Assembly (NCBI GenBank): GCA_046543225.1
Contig: JBKGZW010000077.1
Coordinates: forward strand, 1-13,437
Origin: SKKL01 sp046543225
GTDB taxonomy: Bacteria; Actinomycetota; Acidimicrobiia; Acidimicrobiales; SKKL01
DNA length: 13,437 nucleotides
Direction of reading: 5' to 3'
A program made the position numbers and the translations under genes. Under the pieces are notes generated by a model that saw only the letters and a list, made by a program, of their open reading frames with translations, did not search any database and was not told the DNA's origin. This document shows positions 5,412 to 13,437 of the stretch, piece by piece (position 1 is the first letter of the stretch; each line of letters starts with the position of its first letter).

Positions 5412-6718
5412 CTGGCTTCCTCCTCTGGGATGCCGTAGGCGCGGGCCATGACCTGCAGCGGGTGCAGCGGCGCACGGCCGGTCTCCTGCACGATGCCGCC
5501 ATTGGCCAGGTTGCAGTCGCCCGAGACGACCTCGCTGTCGGCTTTGTCGATGGCGGTCGCCATCTTCTTGGCGATCTTGCGGGACATCTCGTAGTTCTCG
5601 GCCCTCAGGCCCCACGTGCCGTCGATCGCCGAGCACTCCGCCACCAGCGAGATCTTGGTGCCGGTGAGCTTGAGCAGGTCGCGGCTCTTGAGCCCGATGT
5701 TCTGGGCTCTCAGGTGGCACGGGGCGTGGTAGGTGAGGGTCTCGGGAACCGGGCCGGGGAACTCCCGATCGAGTCCGTCCTCGGTCTCCTTGTGCAGCTT
5801 CATGAGGTACTCGGCGGCATCGAAGGTGTGCGCGGCCACCATCTCGGCGTCGGTCCCGCCGATGTAGTCGCGGTAGTCGAACTTGATGATGTAGCTGCAC
5901 GTGGGCTGGGGCACCACGACGTCGCGACCGGCGCGGACCGCCTTGGCCAGCACCTCGACGTTCTTGCGACCCTGCTTGACGAAGGCGTCGACGTCGCCCT
6001 GGTGCAACAGCGGTGCCCCACAGCACTGCTGGCCCTCGGGGAGCGAGCACTCGACCCCGTTGTGCTCGTACACCTTGACCATGTCGTGGCCCACCGCGGC
6101 GTTCTGGTACTCGACGATGCAGGTCGGGAAGAGGGCGACCGTGCCCTTGGGATCGCCCCGCAGCTGCGAGGCCCGCTTCTTGAACCACGTGCTGAAGCGC
6201 TGTCGGTTGTAGGGCGGCAGGACCCGCTCGGATGCGATGCCGACGGTCTTCTCGATGGCCTTGCGCACCGGCGAGCCCGGCTTGGCGATGGCCTTGTTGG
6301 CGATGGGGGCCAAGGTGGTGTTGACCTTGCCCACCAGGTCGGTGCGACCGAGGGCCTGATCGGTGAGTCTGGTGCCGACCGTCTTGTTGTTGGTGCGGTG
6401 GAGGGTCTGCTCGGCCCGCATCATCAGCCTCGGGAAGTCGATCTTCCACTCGCTCTGGCCCGGGATGTAGGGGCAGTTCACGTAGCAGAGCTTGCACTGG
6501 AAGCACTCGTGGACGACCCGATCCTGCTGTTCGGGGGTGAGCTTGGCCGCGTCCTGATCGTCGTGCTCGTCGATCATCTCGAACAGCGACGGGAACGCGT
6601 CGCAGAACTTGAAGCACAGCCGACAGCCGTGGCAGAGGTCGTAGACCCGGGTCATCTCCTCCCGGAGGTCGGCTTCGTCGAAGTACCGGGGGTGGAACGG
6701 GTCATACGTGGTGGTCAC
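5408..6718 (-). CDS. Heterodisulfide reductase/GlpC-like iron-sulfur protein (CCG domains)
   Basis: A 436-residue electron-transfer protein. The N-terminus has two [4Fe-4S] ferredoxin motifs, C29-x2-C32-x2-C35-x3-C39 and C72-x2-C75-x2-C78-x3-C82. The rest is a pair of cysteine-rich CCG-type domains as in HdrB/HdrD and GlpC. The first has FPTC...QQCCGAP. The second has YHAPCHLR and AECSAIDGTWG, where the usual CCG is CSA. There is no membrane segment. Given the rubrerythrin before it and DUF3501 after it, it plausibly passes electrons to the peroxidase, but donor and acceptor are unknown. The start is a GTG with AGGAG nine bases upstream. The gap to rubrerythrin is 94 bases and holds a hairpin. 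Confidence 0.88.
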   Translation of the reverse strand: MTTTYDPFHPRYFDEADLREEMTRVYDLCHGCRLCFKFCDAFPSLFEMIDEHDDQDAAKLTPEQQDRVVHECFQCKLCYVNCPYIPGQSEWKIDFPRLMMRAEQTLHRTNNKTVGTRLTDQALGRTDLVGKVNTTLAPIANKAIAKPGSPVRKAIEKTVGIASERVLPPYNRQRFSTWFKKRASQLRGDPKGTVALFPTCIVEYQNAAVGHDMVKVYEHNGVECSLPEGQQCCGAPLLHQGDVDAFVKQGRKNVEVLAKAVRAGRDVVVPQPTCSYIIKFDYRDYIGGTDAEMVAAHTFDAAEYLMKLHKETEDGLDREFPGPVPETLTYHAPCHLRAQNIGLKSRDLLKLTGTKISLVAECSAIDGTWGLRAENYEMSRKIAKKMATAIDKADSEVVSGDCNLANGGIVQETGRAPLHPLQVMARAYGIPEEEAR

Positions 6719-6777
6719 GAGAACGTGCTCCTAGCGCGTCGGGTCGAGGGCAGCAGGCAGGCCGGAGGTGGACCGGC

Positions 6778-6801
6778 GCCGCCGCCAACTCGGGCGGCGG
6801 C
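6778..6801. other. GC-rich hairpin between rubrerythrin and the iron-sulfur gene
   Basis: GCCGCCGCC (6778-6786) and GGCGGCGGC (6793-6801) form a perfect nine-pair stem with a six-base loop, 11 bases after the rubrerythrin stop in the minus-strand transcript. There is no T-run, so it is more likely a partial terminator, RNA processing boundary or stabiliser for the perR-rbr portion of the message than a full terminator. Confidence 0.6.
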
Positions 6802-6812
6802 ACCAGACGACG

Positions 6813-7224
<412 letters not shown>

Positions 7225-7232
<8 letters not shown>

Positions 7233-7692
7233 GGCTGGTGTTCTCCTTGGGGAGGCGGGTGGATGACAGATGCTCGGAGTCGGCGCAGGTGGCGCACCGG
7301 CCCCGGAAGACGATGTCGGTCGACGACACCGTGAACCCCTCGAGGATGCCCTCGTCGAGGTCGATGGTCGTGAAGTCGACCACGACGTCACGAACCGCAC
7401 CACAGCGATCGCACACCAGATGCTGGTGCGTGTCGAGGTTGGTGTCGAAGCGTGCCGAGCCGGTGCCAAGGTCGATGTGTGTGATCTCGCCCATGGCGGT
7501 GAGGTCGTTGAGCGTCTGGTAGACGGTCCGCAGCGACATGGTCGGCATCTCGGCGCTCGTCCTGGCGTACACCGCATCGGCGGTGGGGTGGGCGAGCTGG
7601 TCGTGCAGGACCCGGAAGATCAGCTGCCGTTGGGGCGTGACCTTGAGGCCCCGTGCCCGGAACAGGTCGGTGAGCTCGTCGGGTGACTTCAC
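7225..7692 (-). CDS. perR: PerR-type peroxide-sensing Fur-family repressor
   Basis: A 155-residue Fur-family regulator. The winged helix covers about 7-75 (VTPQRQLIF, MSLRTVYQTLNDL). All five regulatory metal ligands of Bacillus PerR are conserved with the same spacing: H35, D83, H89, H91 and D102 (H37, D85, H91, H93, D104 in B. subtilis). An Asp at the last position marks PerR rather than Fur. Structural zinc cysteines are C94-x2-C97 and the C-terminal CATC. PerR senses peroxide by metal-catalysed oxidation of its His ligands and then releases DNA, and the rubrerythrin next to it is a fitting target. I chose GTG 7692 because a promoter places the transcript start exactly there; ATG 7698 would add two residues. 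It is divergent from glpD. Confidence 0.88.
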
Positions 7693-7699
7693 GGTCATC

Positions 7700-7728
7700 A
7701 ACCTAGCGCCGACCGACCTAATCTGCAA
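7700..7728 (-). promoter_or_regulatory. perR operon promoter, leaderless GTG
   Basis: On the minus strand TTGCAG (7723-7728) and TAGGTT (7700-7705) are 17 bases apart. Counting seven bases past the -10 lands on the G of the GTG at 7692. An imperfect inverted repeat, TGCAAA...TTTGGCA (7724-7744), covers the -35 and could be an operator for autoregulation; that part is weak. Confidence 0.5.
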
Positions 7729-7770
7729 ACGTTGTCATTTGGCACTTCCTGCTGATTGCTGAACCGGGCA

Positions 7771-7805
7771 GGTGGCGCAATAGGCTCGGGGCGTTCGGCG
7801 CCACC
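7771..7805. promoter_or_regulatory. glpD operon promoter flanked by an 8-bp inverted repeat
   Basis: GGTGGCGC (7771-7778) and GCGCCACC (7798-7805) form a perfect inverted repeat with a 19-base centre. Inside it lies TAGGCT (7781-7786), a good -10 hexamer; TTGCTG (7756-7761) is a poorly spaced -35 (19 bases). The layout suits a repressor site over the promoter or a hairpin in the leader. No named operator is recognised. Confidence 0.4.
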
Positions 7806-7827
7806 CCCCGCCAGGAGCACTCCCCCC

Positions 7828-9495
7828 ATGGGCCCCGGTACCTTCGATCGAGCCACCGCCCTCGACCGTCTTCGCGACACCTCCTTCGACGTGGTGGTCG
7901 TCGGTGGCGGGATCACCGGCGCCGGTGTCGCCCTCGACGCCGCGTCGCGTGGGCTGCGGACCGCGCTGGTCGAGCGCGACGACTTCGCCTCCGGCACCTC
8001 GTCGAAGTCCTCGAAGTTGGTGCACGGTGGGCTGAGATACCTGCAGCAGGGAGACATCCGGCTGGTGTACGAGGCCCTCGCCGAGCGCCAACGCCTCCGT
8101 CGCAACGCACCTCATCTGGTGCGGGTGCTGCCCTTCCTGTTGCCGATCTTCACCCGCGACGGACTGTTCAACCGCAAGCTGGCGTGGGCACTGGGCAAGG
8201 CGATGTGGATGTACGACCTCACCGGAGGCGCCCGCATCGGCAAGCTCCACAAGCGGCTCTCGACCGAGGAGGCGCTCGAGCACATGCCGACCCTTCCCGC
8301 CGACCGGCTTGCCGGGGCCTACCTCTACTACGACGCCGCCACCGACGATGCCCGCCTGACCCTCACCGTCGCCCGGACCGCGGCGCTCGATCACGGCGCG
8401 GTGGTGGTGAACCGGGCCGGGGTCGTGGGGCTGAGCGTCGGCGACGGCGGCCGGCTCGACGGCGTCTCCGTCGAGGTCGACGGCGAGGTCATCGAGGTGA
8501 GGACGGACACGGTGGTGAGCGCCACCGGCGTATGGGCCGACGAGCTCCGGGGACTCGGCCAGAGCGATCCGCCGGACACGATCCGACCGGCGAAGGGGAT
8601 CCACATCACGGTGCCGTGGGACAAGATCCGCAACGAGATCGCGGCGGTGGTACCGGTCCCCGGCGACCGGCGTTCGGTGTTCGTGGTGCCGTGCGGCGAC
8701 CAGACCTACATCGGCACGACCGACACCGACTACGACGGCCCCCTCGACGACCCTCGGTGCACCCCCGACGACATCGCCTACCTGCTCCGCGCCATCAACG
8801 GTTCCATCCAGGACCCGATCACCGCCGACGACATCACCGGCACCTGGGCGGGGCTGCGGCCGCTGGTGAAGACCGGGGGCAGCGGCCGCACGGCAGATCT
8901 GTCCCGTCGCCACCGGGTCCAGGTCGACGACGACGGTCTGGTCTCGATCACCGGCGGCAAGCTCACCACCTATCGCGAGATGGCCGCCGACACCGTCGAT
9001 GCCGTCGTCTCCCAGCTCGGCGAGCGGGTTCGTGGGCGGATCGCCAAGCGCTCTCGGACCAGCAAGCTCGCGCTGCGCGGCGCCGAGGGCTTCGACGCGG
9101 CCCGCGACGACGCCGACGATCCGGTCTCTGCCCACCTGGTGGAACGCTATGGGGGTGAAGCCCGGACCCTCATCGCGATGATCGACCACGATCCCAGCCT
9201 CGGCCACCGACTCAGCCCCGACCATCCCTTCGTCCGGGCCGAGGTTCGCTACGCCGTCCGATACGAGATGGCGACCTGCGTGGATGATGTGCTCACCCGG
9301 CGGGTGCCGCTGCGCTTGCGGGACGCGGCCGCTTCGGTCGCGGTGGCGGACGAGGTGGCCGAGCTGATGGGCGACGACCTCGGCTGGACCAGCGACGAGC
9401 GCCACACAGCAGCCGAGGCCCATCGGGCCGCGGTGGCTGCCGAGCGTCGATCCGCCGCCCTCCCCGCGGTCGACTCCACTGCGGTGGGGTCGTGA
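7828..9495 (+). CDS. glpD: Glycerol-3-phosphate dehydrogenase (FAD-dependent, GlpD)
   Basis: A 555-residue flavoprotein that oxidises sn-glycerol 3-phosphate to DHAP at the membrane, passing electrons to quinone. The FAD-binding fold opens with DVVVVGGGITGAG (G26, G28, G31) and continues with the family-specific ERDDFASGTSSKSSKLVHGGLRYL. Further family matches are SATGVWAD, PAKGIHI, IGTTDTDYDG, TWAGLRPL and ITGGKLTTYREMA. The C-terminal DAO_C domain covers roughly the last 130 residues. Length agrees with GlpD. The ATG at 7828 follows AGGAG by ten bases; the frame is open further upstream but that part is not conserved. Its stop overlaps the next gene's start as GTGA, and the two are clearly one operon. 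Confidence 0.95.
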   Translation: MGPGTFDRATALDRLRDTSFDVVVVGGGITGAGVALDAASRGLRTALVERDDFASGTSSKSSKLVHGGLRYLQQGDIRLVYEALAERQRLRRNAPHLVRVLPFLLPIFTRDGLFNRKLAWALGKAMWMYDLTGGARIGKLHKRLSTEEALEHMPTLPADRLAGAYLYYDAATDDARLTLTVARTAALDHGAVVVNRAGVVGLSVGDGGRLDGVSVEVDGEVIEVRTDTVVSATGVWADELRGLGQSDPPDTIRPAKGIHITVPWDKIRNEIAAVVPVPGDRRSVFVVPCGDQTYIGTTDTDYDGPLDDPRCTPDDIAYLLRAINGSIQDPITADDITGTWAGLRPLVKTGGSGRTADLSRRHRVQVDDDGLVSITGGKLTTYREMAADTVDAVVSQLGERVRGRIAKRSRTSKLALRGAEGFDAARDDADDPVSAHLVERYGGEARTLIAMIDHDPSLGHRLSPDHPFVRAEVRYAVRYEMATCVDDVLTRRVPLRLRDAAASVAVADEVAELMGDDLGWTSDERHTAAEAHRAAVAAERRSAALPAVDSTAVGS

Positions 9496-11012
9496 CCCGC
9501 TTCCCCACGCCGTTGCCCGACCCGGGCTCGGGCGCACCCACCCCACCCATCGACCTTCCCGATGCCGCCACCAGCACTGCACGGGTACGGACCCGACCGG
9601 TCGAGGTCGACGAACCCACCCTGGTGCGCCTCGGCGATGCGTGCGCTGACGTGTCGGTCGACGCCACGACGCGCAGCGAGGCATCGAGGGACTGGTGGCC
9701 CCTGGCGATGATGTGGGCGCTCGAGAACCAGGTACCGGCCCTGGCCGCGGTGGTGGCCAGGCCCAGCACCCCTGAGGAGGTGGCGGCGGTGTTGAGGATC
9801 TGCGACCAGGCCCGGGTGCCGGTCACCGCCACCGCTGGTCGCAGCGGCGTGTGCGGGGCATCGGTTCCGATCCACGGCGGTGTCGCACTCGATCTGACCG
9901 GGTTGTCCGGGGTCCACGACGTCGACAGCAGCTCCCTGACCGCCGACGTCGCCGCCGGCACCTTCGGCGACCACCTCGAGACCCGGCTGCGCGACGACCA
10001 CGGGCTCACCCTCGGGCACTGGCCACAGTCGGTGTCGCTGTCCACGGTGGGCGGGTGGCTTGCGTGCCGATCCGCCGGCCAGTTGTCGAACCGCTACGGC
10101 AAGATCGAGGACCTCGTCGTCGGCCTCGACGTGGCGCTGGCCGACGGGACGATCATCTCCACCGGGGGCGCCCCCCGTGCGGCGGTCGGTCCCGACCTCA
10201 CCCAGCTCTTCGTGGGGTCCGAGGGGACGCTGGGGGTCATCACCGGTGCGCGCCTGCGGCTGCGTCCGGCACCGGAGGTCGAAGCCCACCGCGCCTACGG
10301 GTTCGCGACGTGGGACGAGGGGATGGAGGCCTGCCGCCGGATCCTGCGCCGCGGCGCCGACCCCGCGGTGCTGCGGCTCTACGACGCCGTCGAGTCCGAT
10401 CGCAGCTACCAGACCGGCCAAGCCAACGTGGCCCTCATCCTCGACGAAGGCGACCCGGTCACCGTCGAGGCCAACATGGCCATCGTCGCCGCCGAGTGCG
10501 CCGACGCCGAGGTGCTCGACGAGTCGCTGGTCGAACGGTGGCTCGACCACCGCAACGAGGTCTCGGCGCTGGAGAGCCTCATCGGCAACCACTTCGTCGT
10601 CGACACCATGGAGATCTCGGCGCCGTGGTCGGCCCTTCCCGGGATCTACCGGGCCACCATGGATGCCCTCCAACAGATCGACGGGGTCCGGGCAGCATCG
10701 GCACACCAGTCCCACGCCTATGTCGACGGCGCCTGCCTCTACTTCACCTTCGCCGGCCGTCCACCCGACGGCGACCGCGACGCCATGTACCGGCGCTGCT
10801 GGGATGCCGGCACCCGGGCTGTGCTGGCCGGCGGGGGCGCGCTCAGCCATCATCACGGCGTGGGGCTCAACCGGGCCCGGTTCATGGCCGAAGCACTGGG
10901 GCCGGCCCACACGGTGCTGGCCGCGGTGAAGTCATCGCTCGACCCCAACGGGATCCTGAACCCCGGCAAGCTCGGGTTGCCCGATCCCTTCGGAGAGGTG
11001 GAGTGGCCCTGA
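9492..11012 (+). CDS. FAD-binding oxidase, alkyldihydroxyacetonephosphate synthase-like
   Basis: A 506-residue flavoprotein of the vanillyl-alcohol-oxidase/FAD_binding_4 family. Features shared with ether-lipid ADP synthase (AGPS) are the FAD loop TATAGRSGVCG, STVGGWLACRSAGQLSNRYG, KIEDLV, GSEGTLGVIT, the HAYVDGACLYFTF segment and the triple-His HHHGVG (H453-455), a hallmark of AGPS. AGPS exchanges the acyl chain of acyl-DHAP for a fatty alcohol to make alkyl-DHAP. Because glpD just upstream produces DHAP, such a role fits, but DHAP acyltransferase and alkyl-DHAP reductase are not in view, and other oxidases of this family cannot be ruled out. The GTG start overlaps the glpD stop. The FGGY kinase follows after 20 bases. 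Confidence 0.82.
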   Translation: MTRFPTPLPDPGSGAPTPPIDLPDAATSTARVRTRPVEVDEPTLVRLGDACADVSVDATTRSEASRDWWPLAMMWALENQVPALAAVVARPSTPEEVAAVLRICDQARVPVTATAGRSGVCGASVPIHGGVALDLTGLSGVHDVDSSSLTADVAAGTFGDHLETRLRDDHGLTLGHWPQSVSLSTVGGWLACRSAGQLSNRYGKIEDLVVGLDVALADGTIISTGGAPRAAVGPDLTQLFVGSEGTLGVITGARLRLRPAPEVEAHRAYGFATWDEGMEACRRILRRGADPAVLRLYDAVESDRSYQTGQANVALILDEGDPVTVEANMAIVAAECADAEVLDESLVERWLDHRNEVSALESLIGNHFVVDTMEISAPWSALPGIYRATMDALQQIDGVRAASAHQSHAYVDGACLYFTFAGRPPDGDRDAMYRRCWDAGTRAVLAGGGALSHHHGVGLNRARFMAEALGPAHTVLAAVKSSLDPNGILNPGKLGLPDPFGEVEWP

Positions 11013-11032
11013 TCTCTTCGAGGAGGACCGCG

Positions 11033-12475
11033 ATGCAGGTGTTGGTGATCGATGTGGGGACCAGCGGCATCCGCGCCGCGGCCGTCGACCCCGACGGCAC
11101 GATCATCAGCGAGCGCCACGTCCGGGCGGTGCCGTCGACCCCGATGCCCGGCCTGGTCGAGTTCGATGCCTCACACATGGCCCACGCCGCACTCGAGACG
11201 GCCCAGGCGGTCCTGGCCGAGGTGGGCGAGGTCGCAGCAGTGGGCATCGCCAACCAGCGAGCGTCGACGGTGGTCTGGGAGCGGGACAGCGGCCGACCGG
11301 TCGGCCCCGGAATCGGGTGGCAGGACCTCCGCACCGTCGGCGAGTGCCTCACGCTGCAGGCCGACGACATCCGTCTGGCGCCGAACCAGTCGGCCACCAA
11401 GCTCGCCCACCTGCTCGACGCCGCCGATCCGGATCGTTCGGGCGACCTGTGCTTCGGGACCGTCGACTCGTGGCTGGTGTGGCACCTCACCGGCGGCACC
11501 CACCACGTGACCGACCGGACCAACGCCGCGGTCACCGGGCTCCTCACCGGCGACGCCGGCCGCTGGAACCAGCGCGTGCTCGACGCGCTCCGGATCCCCG
11601 AGTCATGTCTGCCGACGGTGGTCGACTCGGCCGGGGGCGTCGGTCCCGCCACCGTGCTGGCCGGCGCGCCACCGATCACCGGCATCGCCGGTGATCAACA
11701 GGCGTCACTGATCGGACAGGGATGCGTCCGGCCGGGGATGACCAAGATCACCTTCGGCACCGGTGGCATGCTCGACATGTGGCTCGGCGACGACGCTCCC
11801 GCATCTGCCGAGCGTGGCCCCGCGGGTACGTTCCCCATCGTCGCCATGTCGCGCGACGACACCACCTCGTGGGGGCTCGAGGCGATCATGTTGTCGGCGG
11901 GGTCCAACGTCGACTGGCTGGTCGAGGACCTGGGGTTGCTCTCGGACGCGGCCGAGTCGCACGAGGTGGCGGCCTCGTGCGCGGACAGCGGCGGCGTGGT
12001 GTACGTGCCGGCGCTGCTCGGCTTGGGGACCCCCCGGTGGGACTACGGGGCTCGCGGGACCCTGCTCGGCATCACCCGGGGTTCGGACCGGTCCCACATC
12101 GTTCGAGCCGTGCTCGAAGGGATCGCCCACCGTGGTGCCGACCTCGTGGAGGCGGCCGAGGCCGAGTCGGGCCGCACCATCGACCAGCTACGGGTCGACG
12201 GGGGGATGAGCGCCAACCCGACGTTCGTCCAGGCCCTCGCCGACGCAACGGGCAAGGTCGTCGAGGTCTCGCCGGTGCTCGAGGCCACCACCCTCGGCGC
12301 CGCCTATCTCGCCGCGCTGGGCGCCGGTCTCATCGAGGACGAAGGTGCCATCGCGCAGCGATGGGAGCCACGCGAGCGGGTGGAGCCGACCGGCCGCCTC
12401 GATCGTGACCAGTGGCGCAGCGCGGTGGAACGAGCCGCCGGGTGGCACGGCGAGCTGTCGGCGCTCGACTTCTGA
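11033..12475 (+). CDS. FGGY-family carbohydrate kinase, glycerol kinase-like
   Basis: A 480-residue sugar/polyol kinase closest by eye to GlpK. ATP-site motifs are VIDVGTSGIR (5-14), ITGIAGDQQASL with the catalytic-base Asp D221 (E. coli D245), TFGTGG, and RVDGGMSANPTF near the C-terminus. Of the E. coli glycerol ligands, R83 (R76) and W103 (W96) are kept. E84 is Ala77, and Y135 in PYFSGTK is Asn118 in APNQSATK, with a short deletion just before. The substrate may thus be glycerol, or a related or bulkier polyol. AGGAGG lies six bases before the ATG. It is the last gene of the glpD operon; no glpF or regulator accompanies it. Confidence 0.88.
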   Translation: MQVLVIDVGTSGIRAAAVDPDGTIISERHVRAVPSTPMPGLVEFDASHMAHAALETAQAVLAEVGEVAAVGIANQRASTVVWERDSGRPVGPGIGWQDLRTVGECLTLQADDIRLAPNQSATKLAHLLDAADPDRSGDLCFGTVDSWLVWHLTGGTHHVTDRTNAAVTGLLTGDAGRWNQRVLDALRIPESCLPTVVDSAGGVGPATVLAGAPPITGIAGDQQASLIGQGCVRPGMTKITFGTGGMLDMWLGDDAPASAERGPAGTFPIVAMSRDDTTSWGLEAIMLSAGSNVDWLVEDLGLLSDAAESHEVAASCADSGGVVYVPALLGLGTPRWDYGARGTLLGITRGSDRSHIVRAVLEGIAHRGADLVEAAEAESGRTIDQLRVDGGMSANPTFVQALADATGKVVEVSPVLEATTLGAAYLAALGAGLIEDEGAIAQRWEPRERVEPTGRLDRDQWRSAVERAAGWHGELSALDF

Positions 12476-12485
12476 GCCGGGTCGG

Positions 12486-12502
12486 AGGCGCGTACGGCGC
12501 CT
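12486..12502. terminator. Hairpin after the glpD-kinase operon
   Basis: AGGCGC (12486-12491) and GCGCCT (12497-12502) form a six-pair stem around a five-base loop, 11 bases after the kinase stop. No T-run follows, as is usual for hairpin ends in high-GC Actinobacteria. A role in termination is likely but not proven. Confidence 0.4.
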
Positions 12503-12540
12503 GGCTCGGGCCTGACTACAAGCGCCCCACCGATCGCGCC

Positions 12541-12565
12541 TACAGTGTGACTGTCGTCACGACAG
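12541..12565. promoter_or_regulatory. Putative promoter and palindrome before the cupredoxin gene
   Basis: TACAGT (12541-12546) is a good plus-strand -10 hexamer. Five bases after it comes CTGTCG-TCA-CGACAG (12551-12565), a perfect six-base inverted repeat at the expected transcription start. It could be an operator or a leader hairpin. No convincing -35 is seen. The rest of the gap 12476-12623 shows only the hairpin at 12486 and ribosome-site-like runs. Confidence 0.4.
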
Positions 12566-12623
12566 GAGGTGTTGGGGGGAACCAGTGCCTCGATCCAGGA
12601 ACACCAACGTATTGAGGAGTCAC

Positions 12624-13040
12624 ATGGCACGTCGTCGGATCGGATCGGTTCAGCTGGCGGGCGTGGTCGCGGTGGCCGCGTTGCTCGTGGCGGGTTGCAG
12701 TGGCGAGGGCGGGAACTCAGCGGCCGGCGACGGCGGGGGCGGCGGCGATGACAGCACCGGGATCACGATCACCCCGGGTGGCGATCCCGACCCTGGCGAA
12801 GCCGACATCGAGATCCACAACTTCCGCTTCGAGCCCGAGGAGGCCACCGTGTCGGCGGGCGACTCGGTGACCTGGGTCAACGAGGGCTCCGCGCCCCACA
12901 CCGTGACCTTCAGCGAAGAGCTCAACTCGGGCACCATCCGCACCGGAAACGGGTTCACCCACACCTTCGAGGAACCGGGCGAGTACGAGTACTGGTGCAA
13001 TAACCACCCGGGCATGGAGGGCACCCTCATCGTCGAGTAG
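12624..13040 (+). CDS. Cupredoxin (amicyanin/plastocyanin-like) lipoprotein
   Basis: A 138-residue exported blue-copper protein. Residues 1-24 are a lipoprotein signal peptide (basic MARRR, hydrophobic core, lipobox LLVAGC with lipidated C25), then a Gly/Asp-rich linker to about 58. The cupredoxin fold (about 60-138) has the full type 1 copper set: H92 in APHTVTF, then C125-x2-H128-x2-M131 in CNNHPGM, spaced as in amicyanin. It would carry electrons or bind copper on the outer face of the membrane; its partner is unknown. ATG 12624 gives a standard signal peptide and has GAGGAG four bases upstream; GTG 12585 would add 13 residues. It seems to be a single-gene unit between the kinase operon and rnpB. 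Confidence 0.92.
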   Translation: MARRRIGSVQLAGVVAVAALLVAGCSGEGGNSAAGDGGGGGDDSTGITITPGGDPDPGEADIEIHNFRFEPEEATVSAGDSVTWVNEGSAPHTVTFSEELNSGTIRTGNGFTHTFEEPGEYEYWCNNHPGMEGTLIVE

Positions 13041-13041
13041 C

Positions 13042-13054
13042 CGCGGTGGCCGCG
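13042..13054. terminator. Small hairpin after the cupredoxin gene
   Basis: CGCGG-TGG-CCGCG begins two bases after the stop codon: a five-pair stem with a three-base loop and no T-run. It may end the lipoprotein transcript before rnpB. Weak. Confidence 0.25.
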
Positions 13055-13078
13055 AGCGGGCACACTGGTGGCGACGGT

Positions 13079-13437
<359 letters not shown>

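Noticed and set aside
5412..6617. In-frame upstream extension of the DUF3501 gene
   Set aside because: Arg/Gln/Gly-rich shadow of the CCG iron-sulfur gene; DUF3501 homology and a strong ribosome site start at 5411.
7735..9684. Minus-strand open frame of 649 codons opposite glpD
   Set aside because: Antisense shadow caused by high GC; Gly/Val/Arg/His-rich translation with no domain, while glpD on the other strand is unambiguous.
9851..11032. Open frame of 394 codons fused in frame to the start of the FGGY kinase
   Set aside because: It is out-of-frame reading of the ADP-synthase-like gene with Arg/Pro-rich low-complexity translation; the kinase has its own AGGAGG and ATG at 11033.

Overview
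The window is high-GC, gene-dense bacterial chromosome. A WhiB-family Fe-S regulator, a DnaQ/UvrC-like fusion lying tail-to-tail with trpD (from memory, the arrangement of Rv2191/trpD in Mycobacterium tuberculosis), frequent GTG starts, apparent leaderless promoters and an ADP-synthase-like gene point to Actinobacteria. A deep, non-mycobacterial lineage such as Acidimicrobiia is my guess. I see no transposon, integrase, CRISPR array, tRNA or other sign of recent transfer. No stretch longer than about 150 bases lacks a gene.

Left part (1-4065). On the minus strand are the start of a zinc-ribbon protein running off the left edge and a STAS-domain anti-sigma-factor antagonist. A 1.7 kb plus-strand gene then encodes a DEDDh exonuclease fused to a UvrC/Cho-type GIY-YIG nuclease. 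Its promoter carries a perfect actinobacterial LexA (SOS) box between the -35 and -10 elements. It converges on a whiB-trpD pair (minus), with the two stop codons interlocked in one CTAG. Upstream of whiB lies a 97-codon fragment resembling only the C-terminal half of IspD. It is divergent from a full-length but unusual IspD-family cytidylyltransferase (plus).

Middle (4797-7692, minus). A perR-rubrerythrin-(CCG/4Fe-4S protein)-DUF3501 series looks like a peroxide-responsive oxidative-stress operon. The regulator has all five PerR metal ligands, and its gene appears to be leaderless with a GTG start. A strong GC hairpin separates rubrerythrin from the two downstream genes.

Right part (7828-13437, plus). 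A tightly coupled operon encodes GlpD, an alkyl-DHAP-synthase-like flavoprotein and a GlpK-like FGGY kinase with an altered glycerol pocket. Together they suggest glycerol-phosphate or ether-lipid metabolism. A secreted cupredoxin lipoprotein follows. Last comes the RNase P RNA gene, cut at the right edge, whose 3' domain appears to lack helix P18.

Most interesting points: the IspD pair with complementary loss of active-site residues, the SOS promoter, the RNase P RNA without P18, and the GlpD/ADPS/kinase operon.
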